From: Niallia sp. XMNu-256
Lineage (GTDB): Bacteria; Bacillota; Bacilli; Bacillales; Cytobacillaceae
DNA: 64,000 nt
Reading direction: 5' to 3'
Assembly: GCF_036670015.1 (NCBI RefSeq)
Contig: NZ_CP137636.1
Coordinates: 2,582,501-2,646,500, forward strand
The notes under the pieces were generated by a model that was not told the origin of the DNA, ran no database searches, and was given only the letters and a program-made list of their open reading frames with translations. A program made the position numbers and the translations under genes. The number at the start of each line of letters is the position of its first letter. Within the stretch, counting starts at the first letter, position 1. Below, piece by piece: positions 25,587-36,716 of this stretch.

Positions 25587-27488
25587 TTACATAACACGTT
25601 TGAACATTTTTTCAAGTTCATATACAGATGTATGAATCATTATCGGTCTACCATGTGGACATGTGAACGGATCGGAAGCTAATCGTAGTTCGTCTAATAA
25701 AGCTTGAATCTCATCATTCCGCAAGTGACGATTTGCCTTAATGGATCCTTTGCAGCTCATCATAATCGCGGCCTCTTCACGAAGCTTTTTAATATCCACT
25801 TTTTTCATTAAAAGAAGCTGTTCGATCATCTCTTCAATGGTCTCCTTTTCCTCTCCTCTTGGGAACCACTGTGGATGCGACTTTACAATGTAACTGTTAT
25901 AGCCAAAGGGTTCAAGAAATACGCCGACTTTTTCAAGTTCTGATCGGTACTCTTCGATTTTAATATACTCATCTGATGAAAATTCAAAGGTGATCGGAAC
26001 AAGCAATTCCTGTAGCTCTGAAGCTACTTCACCGACTTTTTCCCGATAAAATTCATATTTAATTCTTTCCTGTGCAGCATGCTGGTCAATGATATATAAT
26101 CCTTCCTCATTTTGAGCAAAAATATAAGTCCCATGCATTTGTCCGATCGGATATAACGGTGGAACACGGGAAGTCTTTTCTTGTTCATCAGGTTCTTCAT
26201 ATGAAGCAACTTGATGATCTTTTTCGATGTTTTGATCAAACTCAGCTTCACCCGTTGATTCAATCGTTTGAACTTCCTTTACGATCCCAGCATATTCAAA
26301 TGAACTTTCTGCTTGATTTTCATCATCTACTCGCATTGGAGTGTCATCCTCTTTTTCTATTGATCTCTGAATAGATGAGAGCTTTGGATTTAGCGTAGGA
26401 GTCTCGATTTTATGGGTTGGCACTGGAATGTGATCAAGTTCTAACTTCGTTTGTTGAGATAGCTCCTTTTTCCCCTTTTCCCTAACAATTCCTGCTGGAA
26501 TTAGTTCTTGCTTTTTAAATGCTGCCTTGATTGTATTTGCGACCAATTCATTTAATTCTTGTTCTTTACTAATCCTTACCTCTAATTTGGATGGGTGAAC
26601 ATTCACATCCACTAAAATCGGGTCCATCTCTATCGTAAGAATGGCGATGGGATATCGGCCAATGGGCAATAGGGTATGATATCCCTCTTGAATCGCTTTA
26701 ACGAGCGAATAATTTTTGATAAATCGCCCATTAATCATCGTTGAAATATAGTTTCTCGATGCCCTTGTAATTTCCGGCAAGGCAATATACCCACTCAAAT
26801 GAAAGTCAAGACTCGTCGCCTCAATGGGGATCATTTTTTTAACCGTATTCAGGCCATAAATCGCTGCTAATACTTGTCTAATATCCCCATTCCCAGTTGT
26901 ATGAAGTAATTTTCTCTCGTTATGAAAAAGCCGAAAGGAAACTTCCGGGTGTGCGAGAGCTAATCGATTGGTCGTATCTGTAATATTCCCGAGCTCCGTA
27001 TGAATCGTCTTCATATATTTCAAACGGGCCGGCGTATTGTAAAATAAATCCGTTACGGTGATTTCCGTTCCTTTACGGCTGGCGGCTTTTTCAAGCGAAA
27101 CGACTTTACCGCCATCAACGATGATCTTTGTACCTGCATCACCAGTTGAAGTAAGCAACTTTAACTTTGATACAGATGCAATACTTGGCAAGGCTTCCCC
27201 ACGAAACCCGAGCGTTCGAATGCGAAAGAGGTCATGCTCATCTTTTATTTTACTCGTAGCATGTCGTTGAAAAGCTCGCGGAACATCTCCCTCTTCGATT
27301 CCATCGCCATTATCACTAATTCTAATTTTCGCTAAACCCGCTTCTTCCAATTCGATATCAATGGCTGTGCTGCCGGCATCAACGGCATTTTCAACGAGCT
27401 CTTTGACAACGGATGCTGGACGTTCGACCACTTCACCGGCTGCAATTTTATTGGAAAGGGCATCATCTAACTGAATGATTTTCCTCAT
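25587..27488 (-). CDS. mutL: DNA mismatch repair endonuclease MutL
   Basis: A 633-residue protein. The N-terminal GHKL ATPase has [24 protein letters not shown] and RHATSKI...[15 protein letters not shown]; a variable linker (about 340-440) follows; the C-terminal dimerisation/endonuclease domain includes [13 protein letters not shown] (the DQHA...E nuclease motif), [12 protein letters not shown] and CPHGRPI. MutL nicks the new strand after MutS recognises a mismatch. It is 20 bases downstream of mutS, forming the usual operon. Confidence 0.95.
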   Translation of the reverse strand: MRKIIQLDDALSNKIAAGEVVERPASVVKELVENAVDAGSTAIDIELEEAGLAKIRISDNGDGIEEGDVPRAFQRHATSKIKDEHDLFRIRTLGFRGEALPSIASVSKLKLLTSTGDAGTKIIVDGGKVVSLEKAASRKGTEITVTDLFYNTPARLKYMKTIHTELGNITDTTNRLALAHPEVSFRLFHNERKLLHTTGNGDIRQVLAAIYGLNTVKKMIPIEATSLDFHLSGYIALPEITRASRNYISTMINGRFIKNYSLVKAIQEGYHTLLPIGRYPIAILTIEMDPILVDVNVHPSKLEVRISKEQELNELVANTIKAAFKKQELIPAGIVREKGKKELSQQTKLELDHIPVPTHKIETPTLNPKLSSIQRSIEKEDDTPMRVDDENQAESSFEYAGIVKEVQTIESTGEAEFDQNIEKDHQVASYEEPDEQEKTSRVPPLYPIGQMHGTYIFAQNEEGLYIIDQHAAQERIKYEFYREKVGEVASELQELLVPITFEFSSDEYIKIEEYRSELEKVGVFLEPFGYNSYIVKSHPQWFPRGEEKETIEEMIEQLLLMKKVDIKKLREEAAIMMSCKGSIKANRHLRNDEIQALLDELRLASDPFTCPHGRPIMIHTSVYELEKMFKRVM

Positions 27489-27508
27489 TTTTATTCACCT
27501 CCATCCAA

Positions 27509-30166
27509 TTAACCCTTTATTTTTTTGTGTAGTTCATAGAGAACATTCATTGCGTCCATTGGTGTCATGTCTAAAATATCCAAATCTCTGACCTTGTCTA
27601 ACACCTTTTTTTCCTTTGCTGTAAATGTTTGTGTTTTCCCTTTTGCTTGTTCCTCACTAAAGAAGGACAATTGCTCTTCTTCAATCATTGAATGATCGGT
27701 TGCTTCTATCGGTTTCGTTGTAATTGTTTCCTCGGCTTGTCCGACATTCTGTACGAGATCAGGAGATTCTTCTTGATGCCGCTTCGGATCTTGTTTTTCT
27801 AGCGAAGCCAAAATCTCATTCGCCCTTGTGATCAGTTCCCCAGGCAGTTGGGCTAATTTAGCTACATGAATTCCATAACTTTTATCTGTTGGGCCGTCCT
27901 TTATTTTATGAAGAAACACGACTTTCCCATTTTGCTCCATTGCACTTACATGAACATTCTTAAGATTGTCTAATTCTTTTTCCAATACAGTTAGTTCGTG
28001 ATAATGGGTTGAAAATAATGTTTTGGCGCCAATAAAATGATGAATATACTCAATAATGGCTTGCGCTAACGCCATTCCATCATACGTAGAAGTTCCACGA
28101 CCAATTTCATCGAATAAAATGAGACTGTTCTTCGTGGCATTGGCAATCGCATTTTTTGCCTCCAACATCTCAACCATGAACGTACTTTGTCCGGAAACTA
28201 AATCATCTGCTGCCCCAATCCGTGTAAAGACTTGATCAAATATCGGCAATACTGCCTCACTAGCCGGAACAAAGCAGCCAATTTGAGCAAGAATCGCGGT
28301 TAAGGCAATTTGCCGCATATACGTACTTTTTCCTGACATATTCGGACCGGTAATGAGTAAGACTTCCCTTTCTTTATTCATCACACAATCATTTGGGACA
28401 TAGTGGTCAACATTCATCACTTTTTCTACAACCGGATGTCGTCCGTCTTTAATGACCATGACACGTTCATTTGAAAAATTAGGTCTTATAAATGAACGTT
28501 CTTCACTAATTGTTGCAAAGCATTGCAATACATCTAACTTGCTTACTGTTTTAGCTAAGGCTTGCAGCTCAGGAATATACTCTTTTATGTGCTCTCGAAT
28601 TCCGGTAAATAAGTCATATTCTAAGTCCATGCTCTTTTCTTCTGCTTGTAAAATTAATGCCTCTTTTTCCTTCAATTCAGGCGTAATAAACCTCTCCGCA
28701 TTTGAAAGAGTTTGCTTTCGTTCATATCTTCCCTCTTCCAATAAGTGAAGGTTTGCTCTTGTTACTTCAATAAAGTAACCGAACACACGATTGTAACCGA
28801 CTTTTAAGGATTTTATTCCTGTTTTTTCCCTTTCTTCTCTTTCCAATTGTGCAATCCATGTTTTTCCATTTCTACTTGCATCACGATAGGTGTCCAGTTC
28901 CTCATTATATCCATCTTTAATGATATTTCCTTCTTTAATGGATATAGGCGGATTGTCTTCAATCGCCCTTTCCAATAGGTCTGTAACTTCTTCACTTGAG
29001 TCCATCTGTTGTGCTAATTTTGTGGCTTCTTCACTATCCAATCTTTCGACAATTTCACGAATCAAAGGGATTTGTTGGAGTGATTTTTTTAATTGAACAA
29101 GATCCCTGGCGTTGACATTACCAAATGCCACTCTGCCTGCCAGTCTCTCAAGATCATATACTTCTTTTAATTTCTCCCTTATTTCCTGACGTTCGAAAAA
29201 TGCCTTTATAAGTGTCTCCACTAAATCATGACGTGCCTTAATGGCTGAAGGATCAATGAGAGGCCGGTCAATCCATTGTTTGAGTAAGCGCCCTCCCATG
29301 GCTGTTCTTGTTTCGTCTAACAGCCATAATAACGATCCTTTTTTCCCTTTCGAACGAATCGTCTCAGTTAGTTCAAGATTTCGTTTTGAATAATAATCAA
29401 TTTTCATATATTGATAGATTTTATACGTTTTAACAGGCTGCAAATGTTCGAGGCTGCGTTTCTGCGTACGGTGTAAATAGTTGAAAAGCCTAGCACTTGT
29501 ACTTTGCAGTTTAATCCCATCAATATCGGATAGAAGCGGTTGATACTCTGATCTAATTTCTTCATCTTCTTCATTTGAAATGGTCATCACTAAACGCTCG
29601 CAAATGAACTTTTTCCACTCCTCTTTAAAGGATGAAGAAACCACGATTTCTTTTGCTCCTATTAAGGAAATTTCGTTAAAAACCTCGTTAAAATCATTAT
29701 TTAATACAGTTGCTCGCATTTCACCTGTTGATAAATCAGCATAAGCTAAAGCAAACGTTTCATCTGTAAAATGATTGATCGATGCAATATAATTATTTTC
29801 CTTTTCTGATAGGCCTTTCCCTTCCATCATCGTCCCCGGGGTTATCAGTTGTACAACTTCACGGCGCACAACTCCTTTTGCATGTTTCGGGTCTTCTACT
29901 TGCTCACATATCGCTACTTTAAATCCTCGCTCAATTAATTGTTCAATATAAGATGCCGCAGAATGATAAGGTACCCCACACATCGGGATCCTTTCTTCCC
30001 CGCCTCCACCTCTTGCTGTTAAAGTAATTTCTAGTTCTTGTGATGCTTTAATGGCATCTTCAAAGAACAGTTCATAAAAGTCACCAAGACGAAAAAATAA
30101 AAAGGCATCTTGATAGTCTGCCTTTACTTGTAAATATTGTTGAATCATTGGCGTATAACCGGCCAT
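27509..30166 (-). CDS. mutS: DNA mismatch recognition protein MutS
   Basis: An 885-residue protein. The mismatch-binding Phe-x-Glu motif is in [16 protein letters not shown] near the N-terminus; the C-terminal ATPase shows [15 protein letters not shown] (Walker A), [16 protein letters not shown] (Walker B) and a helix-turn-helix region. An acidic segment with the C-terminal coiled stretch binds other repair partners. A frame runs 21 codons further up, but ATG 30166 has TTTGGAGG and begins [13 protein letters not shown], the family N-terminus. Confidence 0.95.
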   Translation of the reverse strand: MAGYTPMIQQYLQVKADYQDAFLFFRLGDFYELFFEDAIKASQELEITLTARGGGGEERIPMCGVPYHSAASYIEQLIERGFKVAICEQVEDPKHAKGVVRREVVQLITPGTMMEGKGLSEKENNYIASINHFTDETFALAYADLSTGEMRATVLNNDFNEVFNEISLIGAKEIVVSSSFKEEWKKFICERLVMTISNEEDEEIRSEYQPLLSDIDGIKLQSTSARLFNYLHRTQKRSLEHLQPVKTYKIYQYMKIDYYSKRNLELTETIRSKGKKGSLLWLLDETRTAMGGRLLKQWIDRPLIDPSAIKARHDLVETLIKAFFERQEIREKLKEVYDLERLAGRVAFGNVNARDLVQLKKSLQQIPLIREIVERLDSEEATKLAQQMDSSEEVTDLLERAIEDNPPISIKEGNIIKDGYNEELDTYRDASRNGKTWIAQLEREEREKTGIKSLKVGYNRVFGYFIEVTRANLHLLEEGRYERKQTLSNAERFITPELKEKEALILQAEEKSMDLEYDLFTGIREHIKEYIPELQALAKTVSKLDVLQCFATISEERSFIRPNFSNERVMVIKDGRHPVVEKVMNVDHYVPNDCVMNKEREVLLITGPNMSGKSTYMRQIALTAILAQIGCFVPASEAVLPIFDQVFTRIGAADDLVSGQSTFMVEMLEAKNAIANATKNSLILFDEIGRGTSTYDGMALAQAIIEYIHHFIGAKTLFSTHYHELTVLEKELDNLKNVHVSAMEQNGKVVFLHKIKDGPTDKSYGIHVAKLAQLPGELITRANEILASLEKQDPKRHQEESPDLVQNVGQAEETITTKPIEATDHSMIEEEQLSFFSEEQAKGKTQTFTAKEKKVLDKVRDLDILDMTPMDAMNVLYELHKKIKG

Positions 30167-30230
30167 TTTTACCTCCAAAAAAATCAAATTAAGCCCCACC
30201 GAATTGGCGCTCACGCACGAAAATTTCAAT

Positions 30231-30290
30231 TAAAAAATCCGAGGCACCGCCAGAGGCTTAACCTCATTCAGCTCTAGTTTGAAAGACCCT
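30231..30290 (-). repeat. Dispersed repeat family 2, copy at 30.2 kb
   Basis: On the plus strand it begins AAAAAATCCGAGGCACCGCC and continues through GAGGCTTAACCTCATTCAG to TTTGAAAG. It aligns over about 55 bases with copies at 55838 and 33343. The GAGGCTTAACCTC part can form a small hairpin. It lies between mutS and cotE and is unexplained by either gene. Confidence 0.6.
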
Positions 30291-30455
30291 GAAGAAAATA
30301 ACTTCATTTTGTACTCATACTTTAACTTTCAAAATAGGCTGCCGAATGAAGTTTTCCATATTTCTTCTAGACTTATTATATCATAAAATAATCTGGAACT
30401 TGGTGGGAGCTTTTAACAAGAAAAAACTAGGAAGTCGATCCTTCCTAGTTACAAG

Positions 30456-30998
30456 TTAATTTCCTTTTTTATCTAAGAAATCTGGATCAAGATCTTCAAA
30501 GTCTTCATCGTTTACATCATCAAATCCCCAATCAAAGTCTGATCCATGGCGTTTCTCAGGATATACATGAACAATTACTTTTGTCTCTCCTAACACTTCG
30601 ACAACAAACTCTCTTTCAACATGAACCACAATTAGATCTCCATCTGAAATCAAACACTCTAAACAATTTGGTTGTTGGATGACTTGGGCAATGACATCCT
30701 GTTCGTCAAGGCAATCTTTATCTCGGTATTTTAGTTTAATGACATCACAATAGTCTACTGTTTTTGTTACCACTTCTGTTCTTGTATTATTGTTAAAAGA
30801 ATACCAAATGTTTATATCGTAAGAGCCGTTAATCTCTACTTTCTTTCCAATCTTTTCCGCTTCATACGTATGATTAATAATCCAACAGCCAAGAATACTT
30901 GACGGGTTGTGTAGCGGCTTAACTGTGTGGTTAGACTTTGTAAATTTACGTCCTTTCGCCACTACCGCTTTTGTAATAATCTCTCTGTACTCTCCCAT
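30456..30998 (-). CDS. cotE: Outer spore coat morphogenetic protein CotE
   Basis: A 180-residue protein that directs outer-coat assembly around the forespore. It is close to B. subtilis Cot[70 protein letters not shown], and an acidic C-terminal tail that in B. subtilis contacts SpoIVA and other coat proteins. The frame extends 10 codons up; ATG 30998 after AGGAGG matches the family start. It sits between ricA and mutS as in B. subtilis. The next gene downstream is mutS, 290 bases away with repeat DNA between. Confidence 0.93.
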   Translation of the reverse strand: MGEYREIITKAVVAKGRKFTKSNHTVKPLHNPSSILGCWIINHTYEAEKIGKKVEINGSYDINIWYSFNNNTRTEVVTKTVDYCDVIKLKYRDKDCLDEQDVIAQVIQQPNCLECLISDGDLIVVHVEREFVVEVLGETKVIVHVYPEKRHGSDFDWGFDDVNDEDFEDLDPDFLDKKGN

Positions 30999-31031
30999 TG
31001 CGAGCGAAACCTCCTCATTTATTTTCAATTC

Positions 31032-31061
31032 ATCCTATGCTAATTTGTAGGCTAGTGTGCG
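31032..31061 (-). promoter_or_regulatory. Candidate sigma-K/sigma-E promoter of cotE
   Basis: Minus strand: GCACAC, about 16 bases, CATAGGAT. It resembles mother-cell promoters (CATA at -10, AC at -35). cotE in B. subtilis has both sigma-E and sigma-K promoters. Confidence 0.3.
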
Positions 31062-31163
31062 ATGTTTTTTCACGATTATCTGAAAAATATAGGCATGTAG
31101 CATTGTATGTTTTTTAAACGAGAAGGTTCCGGAATGAAATGAACGAATCTTTAAGCACAGCAA

Positions 31164-31198
31164 AAAAAGGTTTGGCAATGAATCATCCAAACCTTTTT
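31164..31198 (-). terminator. Terminator of ricA
   Basis: Stem AAAAAGGTTTGG / CCAAACCTTTTT with an 11-base loop, 15 bases past the ricA stop, flanked by an A run that reads as T7 on the minus strand. Confidence 0.85.
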
Positions 31199-31212
31199 GT
31201 CATATCATAATG

Positions 31213-31641
31213 TTAATGGTGGGAACAACTTTTATTTTTAATTTCTGCTCCAGTTTCACCACTTAATAAATTCCCGCCTGTTGATTTAATGATCTCATCT
31301 GTTACGCGATTCGATATCGTTGTTGCAACTAATTGTAATAAATCATTTACTTCTACTTGAGATTCTTTAAATTCATTCACAATCGGAATTTCATCCAGTT
31401 CCTGTTCCAGGGCAGAGATTTTTCCTTCAGTCTTCTTCAAGGCTTCCACTTTACCATAATGTTGAAAATTTACCGCTTGTTTTTGAAGTGCCTTTATGGT
31501 TGAAATATGCTGACGTACTTTTTCATTTTCATGTATTTTCGCTTCAGCTTTTTTAAAAAAATCAACTTCCTCTGTTTCGGCAATCATTTTGGCAAGATCC
31601 TTTGCCTTTTCGACAATATCATCTTTTGTAAATTTCCCCAT
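31213..31641 (-). CDS. ricA: RicA (YmcA), RNA-maturation and cell-fate factor
   Basis: A 142-residue helical YlbF/YmcA-family protein. In B. subtilis RicA, RicF and RicT form an Fe-S-containing complex that assists RNase Y in mRNA processing and is needed for sporulation, competence and biofilm formation. Conserved stretches include LAKMIAETEEVDFFKKAEAKI, IKALQKQAVNFQHY and EVNDLLQLVATTISNRVTDEII. The C-terminus has a single cysteine (SCSHH, Cys139). It is directly downstream of miaB, as in B. subtilis. Confidence 0.92.
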   Translation of the reverse strand: MGKFTKDDIVEKAKDLAKMIAETEEVDFFKKAEAKIHENEKVRQHISTIKALQKQAVNFQHYGKVEALKKTEGKISALEQELDEIPIVNEFKESQVEVNDLLQLVATTISNRVTDEIIKSTGGNLLSGETGAEIKNKSCSHH

Positions 31642-31667
31642 GGTTACACCTCAAATTTTTTATTTAT

Positions 31668-33182
31668 TTATTCTACCATTTCTCCATTTAACGACCATGT
31701 TCTAGTCTCTGTAATTTTCACTTTAACAATTTTGCCAATGGCGGTTTTAGGACCTGTAAAATTAACTAGCTTATTTCTACGAGTATAACCAGCTAATACA
31801 TCAGGATTGTTCTTGCTCTCACCTTCTACTAAAACTTCCACTACTTTGCCTTCATATTTCTTCATGGCCTCAGCAGATAATTCATTAACAAGAGCATTCA
31901 ATCGCTGTAATCGTTCTTTTTTGACTTCCATCGGGACGTTATCTTGCATTTTTGCTGCTGGAGTTCCTTCACGAGGAGAGTAAATAAACGTGTACGCACT
32001 TTCATACCCTACTTCGCGATACAGGGACATCGTTTCTTCGAATTGCTCGTCCGTTTCATTTGGATAACCAACAATGATATCGGTTGTTAAGGCTACATCT
32101 GGAATCGCAGCTTTAATTTTACGAACTAATTCAAGATAGTGCTCCCGAGTATATTTACGAGCCATTATTTTTAACACATCAGTGGAACCTGATTGTACAG
32201 GTAAATGAATATGCTCAACTAAATTGCCGCCTTTAGCTAATACTTCAATTAGATGATCATCAAAATCACGAGGATGACTGGTTGTAAAGCGGACTCTAGG
32301 GATATCAATTTTTCTAATTTGATCCATTAAATCGCCTAGACCATATTTCATATCTGTAAAGTCTTTTCCATACGCATTTACATTTTGACCTAGCAATGTG
32401 ATTTCTTGATATCCTTGAGCAGCAAGGTGACGTACTTCTTGGATAATATCCTCTGGTCTACGACTTCTTTCTTTCCCTCTTGTATATGGAACAATACAAT
32501 ATGTACAGAACTTGTCACAACCGTACATAATATTGACCCATCCCTTAATATTACCACGTCTAACCTTCGGAAGATTCTCAATAATATCTCCTTCTTTAGA
32601 CCAAACCTCTATCACCTGTTCCTTTGACATATAGGCTTCATTTAAGATTTGTGGAAGACGATGGATATTATGGGTTCCAAAAACCATATCGACTTGTTGA
32701 TATGTTGTTAAAATCTTATTTACGACCGATTCTTCTTGAGACATACAGCCACAAACACCGATTAATAAATCAGGTCTTTCTAGTTTTAAAGGTTTAAGAT
32801 GACCAAGTTCACCAAACACTTTATTTTCTGCATTCTCGCGGATGGCACATGTATTTAACAAAATAACATTGGCATCTTCTACTGTGTCTGTTGGTTCATA
32901 TCCGAGTCCAAGGAAGATCCCTGCCATTACCTCTGTATCATGTTCATTCATTTGACAGCCATAGGTACGAATATAAAACTTTCGACCTTGACCAAGGCCT
33001 TTGAATTCTTCCGGAATCTCAAAGTCTTTAAAATAGGAAACCTCTTCTTTTCCACGTTTTTTGGCTTCTTTTAAGGATGGCGCTACATAAACCGTTTCAA
33101 AATATTTGCTGTAATCCTTTGCGGATTTTTTGTCCGAAGGATCGATAACTTGTTGTCCAGCTTTTCTTTGTTGCTCGTTCAT
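31668..33182 (-). CDS. miaB: tRNA-2-methylthio-N6-dimethylallyladenosine synthase
   Basis: A 504-residue radical-SAM methylthiotransferase. The N-terminal UPF0004 domain carries three cluster cysteines ([29 protein letters not shown]), the radical-SAM motif is [16 protein letters not shown], and a C-terminal TRAM domain ends near [15 protein letters not shown]. It acts on A37 after MiaA. The roughly 65-residue N-terminal extension is typical of Bacillus MiaB. It starts an operon with ricA. Confidence 0.95.
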   Translation of the reverse strand: MNEQQRKAGQQVIDPSDKKSAKDYSKYFETVYVAPSLKEAKKRGKEEVSYFKDFEIPEEFKGLGQGRKFYIRTYGCQMNEHDTEVMAGIFLGLGYEPTDTVEDANVILLNTCAIRENAENKVFGELGHLKPLKLERPDLLIGVCGCMSQEESVVNKILTTYQQVDMVFGTHNIHRLPQILNEAYMSKEQVIEVWSKEGDIIENLPKVRRGNIKGWVNIMYGCDKFCTYCIVPYTRGKERSRRPEDIIQEVRHLAAQGYQEITLLGQNVNAYGKDFTDMKYGLGDLMDQIRKIDIPRVRFTTSHPRDFDDHLIEVLAKGGNLVEHIHLPVQSGSTDVLKIMARKYTREHYLELVRKIKAAIPDVALTTDIIVGYPNETDEQFEETMSLYREVGYESAYTFIYSPREGTPAAKMQDNVPMEVKKERLQRLNALVNELSAEAMKKYEGKVVEVLVEGESKNNPDVLAGYTRRNKLVNFTGPKTAIGKIVKVKITETRTWSLNGEMVE

Positions 33183-33341
33183 TTAAATACTAACCCCTTT
33201 CATATGAAAAGAAAAAAAATCATTCATATACATTGTAAACACACAACTACTCATTATAAACGCTGGATTTAAAACTAACAATAGTAAAACGGATGGAAAA
33301 CAATATGTAATGGGGTAAAATCATCTTTCGAAGCTGATGAT

Positions 33342-33410
33342 CGTAAAAATCCGTGACATCGACCGGAGACCTAAGCATTTCAGCTGAAGGTCGCATCCCT
33401 TTGAAACAAG
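33342..33410 (-). repeat. Dispersed repeat family 2, divergent copy at 33.35 kb
   Basis: Begins GTAAAAATCCGTGACATCG and continues CCGGAGACCTAAGCATTTCA, aligning with the copies at 30231 and 55838. It sits in a 387-base gene-free gap between korB and miaB that also contains hairpins (GAAGGA/TCCTTC near 33411-33428; ATCATC/GATGAT near 33321-33341). No real gene is visible there; a 94-codon frame crossing the gap lacks a ribosome binding site. Confidence 0.5.
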
Positions 33411-33511
33411 GAAGGATTGCATTCCTTCTCCACATATAGAATTGGAAATTTTTTAAACCTTCCGAAGTCTTTGGGTACAAAAAGCATGTGCTGAGAAAAG
33501 TGTAAAATATA

Positions 33512-33551
33512 AAAAAAGCAAGTGATCGCATTGTCTATCACTTGCTTTTTT
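33512..33551 (-). terminator. Terminator of korAB
   Basis: Perfect stem AAAAAAGCAAGTGAT / ATCACTTGCTTTTTT, 20 bases past the korB stop; T runs on both strands. Confidence 0.85.
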
Positions 33552-33570
33552 CCTATCCCAATGAATAGGA

Positions 33571-34437
33571 TTATTTAAACTCTGCTACCAATTGTTTAAA
33601 GTGTTCTTCATTTAATTGAAGGTCTGCATGTACTAACGGCTCTTCAGAATAACCCTTTAATAATTGTTGGTATGACTGGCGTTCAGTATTTTGATAGATT
33701 AAACCTGTCACTAGTCCATTATGTTTCATCAATGTCTGCATCGCTTCTTCACGGTTAGATGGATCATAGCCTTCAACATCACTTAATTTAGTGAGATTTT
33801 CCTTAAACCAATCATACGTATTGATTTTATTATATGTGACACATGGGCTGAAAACATTAATTAAAGAGAAACCTTTATGGTTGATTCCGGCTTCAATTAG
33901 TGCGGTTAAATCCTTTAAGTCCGTTGAGAAGCTTTGTGCCACAAATGTAGCTCCAGCCGTTAAGGCCATTTCCATCGGGGAAACTGACTGCTCAATCGAA
34001 CCATGAGGAGTCGATTTGGTCTTAAACCCAACAGCTGAACGCGGGGATGTTTGTCCCTTCGTTAAACCGTAGATTTGGTTATCCATGACAATATACGTGA
34101 TATCGACATTTCTACGAATGGCATGAATCGTATGTCCCATTCCAATCGCAAATCCATCTCCATCGCCACCAGAAGCAATTACGGTTAAATCACGGTTTGC
34201 CATTTTAACACCTTGAGCAATAGGGAGAGAACGGCCATGTATGCCGTGTAATCCGTATGAGTTAATATACCCAGATATACGTCCTGAACAACCAATTCCA
34301 GAAATAACTGCTAATTCTTCTGGTTCTAATCCGACATTTGCTGCCGCACGTTGTATCGCAGCTTGCACGGAGAAATCTCCACATCCAGGACACCAGTTTG
34401 GTTTTACATTATTTCGAAAGTCTTTAAATGTTGCCAT
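33571..34437 (-). CDS. korB: 2-oxoacid:ferredoxin oxidoreductase, beta subunit
   Basis: A 288-residue thiamine-diphosphate-binding subunit. NWCPGCGDF and AVISGIGCSGRISGY supply cluster/cofactor contacts; the TPP-binding motif is IASGGDGDGFAIGMGHTIHAIRRN. With KorA it oxidatively decarboxylates a 2-oxoacid (2-oxoglutarate is the usual guess) to acyl-CoA using ferredoxin. Its ATG lies within the end of korA (14-base overlap), so translation is coupled. The pair is absent from B. subtilis but common in other Bacillaceae at this site. Confidence 0.9.
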   Translation of the reverse strand: MATFKDFRNNVKPNWCPGCGDFSVQAAIQRAAANVGLEPEELAVISGIGCSGRISGYINSYGLHGIHGRSLPIAQGVKMANRDLTVIASGGDGDGFAIGMGHTIHAIRRNVDITYIVMDNQIYGLTKGQTSPRSAVGFKTKSTPHGSIEQSVSPMEMALTAGATFVAQSFSTDLKDLTALIEAGINHKGFSLINVFSPCVTYNKINTYDWFKENLTKLSDVEGYDPSNREEAMQTLMKHNGLVTGLIYQNTERQSYQQLLKGYSEEPLVHADLQLNEEHFKQLVAEFK

Positions 34438-36193
34438 TTAGAACAGCTCCTTGCATTTGGTGTATATCTTTGCATTTTTCATAAACTTCATTTGGTTTAA
34501 ATGGATTTCCGTCATACTTTAAGACATTATTGATTTTTGCTGCATGCCCGACATTCATTTTGATAATATTTGCAAGCTGTCCTGTAGCATTATTTTCAAC
34601 AACTGCTACGGCTTTTGCATTCTCTACAAGTGGTAAAAGTTCATCTGTTGGGAATGGGTGTATTAAGCGAATGTGAGCATGATTCACCTTCAACCCATCT
34701 TTCTCAAGACGATCCATTGCTTCTTCAATTGCTCCGCGAGTTGAGTTAAAACCAATGATTAATAGATCTGATTTTTCATGTGGTGCATTTTTATAAACAG
34801 GTGTATCAAACTTAATGTTTTGCATTTTTCTAAAGCGCTTATCCATTTGAACTTGTCGATTTGCTGCTGCTTCAGATGGCTTACCTGTCTCATCATGTTC
34901 AACACCTGTTACATGATGGATTCCATTTTTAACCCCTGGAATGACTCTTGGAGAAACTCCATCTTCTGTTACTTCATAACGTTTGAAGTATTCTTTATTT
35001 TCAGTATCTGGTAAGTCCTCAGTGATTAATTTCCCACGACGAATTTCGACTTTGCTAAAATCTAATGGTTCAACCGTTTGCTTTCCAAGTGATAATTGTA
35101 AATCAGATAGTATAATAACCGGACATTGATACTCTTCTGCTAAGTTAAATGCTTCCGCTGTATCGTAAAAGGCTTCTTGAACCGTACTAGGAGCTAATAC
35201 AATTTTTGGAATTTCACCATGAGTTCCATAAATCATTTGCATTAAATCCGATTGTTCTTGTTTTGTCGGTAATCCTGTTGATGGACCGCCTCTCTGAGTA
35301 TCGACAATAACAAGAGGTGTTTCTGTTATACCAGATAATCCGATCGCTTCCATTTTAAGGGATAACCCAGGCCCCGCAGATGCAGTTAAAGCACGTACGC
35401 CACCATAATTTGCCCCAATTGCCATTGTTACGGCTGCGATTTCGTCCTCTGTTTGAATAACAGCCCCTCCTAATGGAGGCAAGTTTGTAATTAAGTATTC
35501 CATAATTTCAGAGGCTGGTGTGATCGGGTATGCTGCCATGAAACGGCATCCACCAGCAAGAGCACCTAGAGCAATCGCATCGTTACCAATCATGAACAAG
35601 CGATTTTTTCCGTCAGCCTCATTTAATTTAATTGTATTTGCAGAGTCACCGATCAATTCTTTTAAATGATCATAACCCGCCTTGATCGCTTCCATATTCT
35701 TATCTACTACTTGCTGACCCTTTTTGCCAAAAATCTCTTGAACTACATCTTTAAAAACTTGCATATCTAAGTTTAAGATTGCACATGTTGCACCTATCGC
35801 AACCATATTTTTCATTAAAGATGTCCCTAAGTTAGTTGCGATTTCTGTGAATGGAACCGCATACAGAGTTCCTAGAGAATCATCAGGATTTTTCGGATTA
35901 AATTTAGAATCTGCTATAATAATACCTGTTTTATTTAATTCCTTATAGTTAACTTCAATTGTTTCTTGGTCAAAAGCTACTAAAATATCAAGATCGTCTG
36001 AAACTGCACGTACTTGTGATGTACTCACCCGAATTTTATTATTTGTATGACCGCCCTTAATTCGCGATGAAAAGTGACGATACCCATATAAATAATAACC
36101 TAATCGGTTTAATGCAATTGAAAATATTTCCCCTGTACTTTCGATTCCTTCCCCTTGTTGCCCTCCAACTTTCCAAGAAAGCTGATTAACCAT
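34424..36193 (-). CDS. korA: 2-oxoacid:ferredoxin oxidoreductase, fused gamma-alpha subunit
   Basis: A 589-residue fusion: a gamma domain (about 1-180, QLSWKVGGQQGEGIESTGEIF) joined to the alpha pyruvate-ferredoxin oxidoreductase domains (about 195-580, NDAIALGALAGGCRFMAAYPITPASEIMEYL; ALTASAGPGLSLKMEAIG). Forms the catalytic complex with KorB. No ferredoxin gene is adjacent. A strong extended -10 (TGCTATACT, minus strand, ending at 36241) lies about 48 bases before its start. The enzyme may serve a reductive or anaplerotic branch, or replace 2-oxoglutarate dehydrogenase in some conditions; that is inference. Confidence 0.9.
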   Translation of the reverse strand: MVNQLSWKVGGQQGEGIESTGEIFSIALNRLGYYLYGYRHFSSRIKGGHTNNKIRVSTSQVRAVSDDLDILVAFDQETIEVNYKELNKTGIIIADSKFNPKNPDDSLGTLYAVPFTEIATNLGTSLMKNMVAIGATCAILNLDMQVFKDVVQEIFGKKGQQVVDKNMEAIKAGYDHLKELIGDSANTIKLNEADGKNRLFMIGNDAIALGALAGGCRFMAAYPITPASEIMEYLITNLPPLGGAVIQTEDEIAAVTMAIGANYGGVRALTASAGPGLSLKMEAIGLSGITETPLVIVDTQRGGPSTGLPTKQEQSDLMQMIYGTHGEIPKIVLAPSTVQEAFYDTAEAFNLAEEYQCPVIILSDLQLSLGKQTVEPLDFSKVEIRRGKLITEDLPDTENKEYFKRYEVTEDGVSPRVIPGVKNGIHHVTGVEHDETGKPSEAAANRQVQMDKRFRKMQNIKFDTPVYKNAPHEKSDLLIIGFNSTRGAIEEAMDRLEKDGLKVNHAHIRLIHPFPTDELLPLVENAKAVAVVENNATGQLANIIKMNVGHAAKINNVLKYDGNPFKPNEVYEKCKDIHQMQGAVLNGNI

Positions 36194-36605
36194 ATTTCCA
36201 CCCCTTTAGTTACGAAAAAAGTTTATGTCCCTATGTAGCTAGTATAGCATCTATCCGAATTTTCTTCTAATTAATTTGCTCACTTCTAGCAATTTTCTTT
36301 ATATTTGGAATTCGAATAGTTCTAAACGATTTCATTCTATCCCCACAGCATAAAAAAAGCAATCATTTTACACTAAATTTTGTCTAAAATGTGAACATTC
36401 TCATTTATTGAAAGTATTTTATTTGTTTTCTATTTACAGGCTCATAATTAAATTATATCTTATATCATTCCTTTCAGATCCTGCTCAACCTTAAATAAAG
36501 TGTTTTTTCCTAGCCTCCCATCAGATTGACTGAAAAAAATCATATTCTCCTATAATTAGATCTATATTCTAACCATGTATTATCATTCTCTTTTACTCTT
36601 AGAAT
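36194..36605. other. Gap upstream of korA
   Basis: Contains the extended -10 TGCTATACT (minus strand, 36241-36249) for korA. Otherwise AT-rich without a supported gene or clear repeat. Confidence 0.4.
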
Positions 36606-36637
36606 ATAAAAAACCTGCTTCACAAAGTTAGCAGGTT
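36606..36637 (-). terminator. Terminator of spoVS
   Basis: Stem AACCTGCT / AGCAGGTT with a 10-base loop; T run on the minus strand; about 80 bases past the spoVS stop. Confidence 0.75.
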
Positions 36638-36716
36638 AAGATGCTTCAGCAATAATACCTCCATAGTTACTTAAAAGCAGGCAGATATTATTGAATTCGC
36701 GGACACTCTTATTCTC

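Noticed and set aside
33247-33531. 94-codon minus-strand frame between korB and miaB
   Set aside because: It begins in the korAB terminator, lacks a ribosome binding site and overlaps a repeat element; no known protein features.
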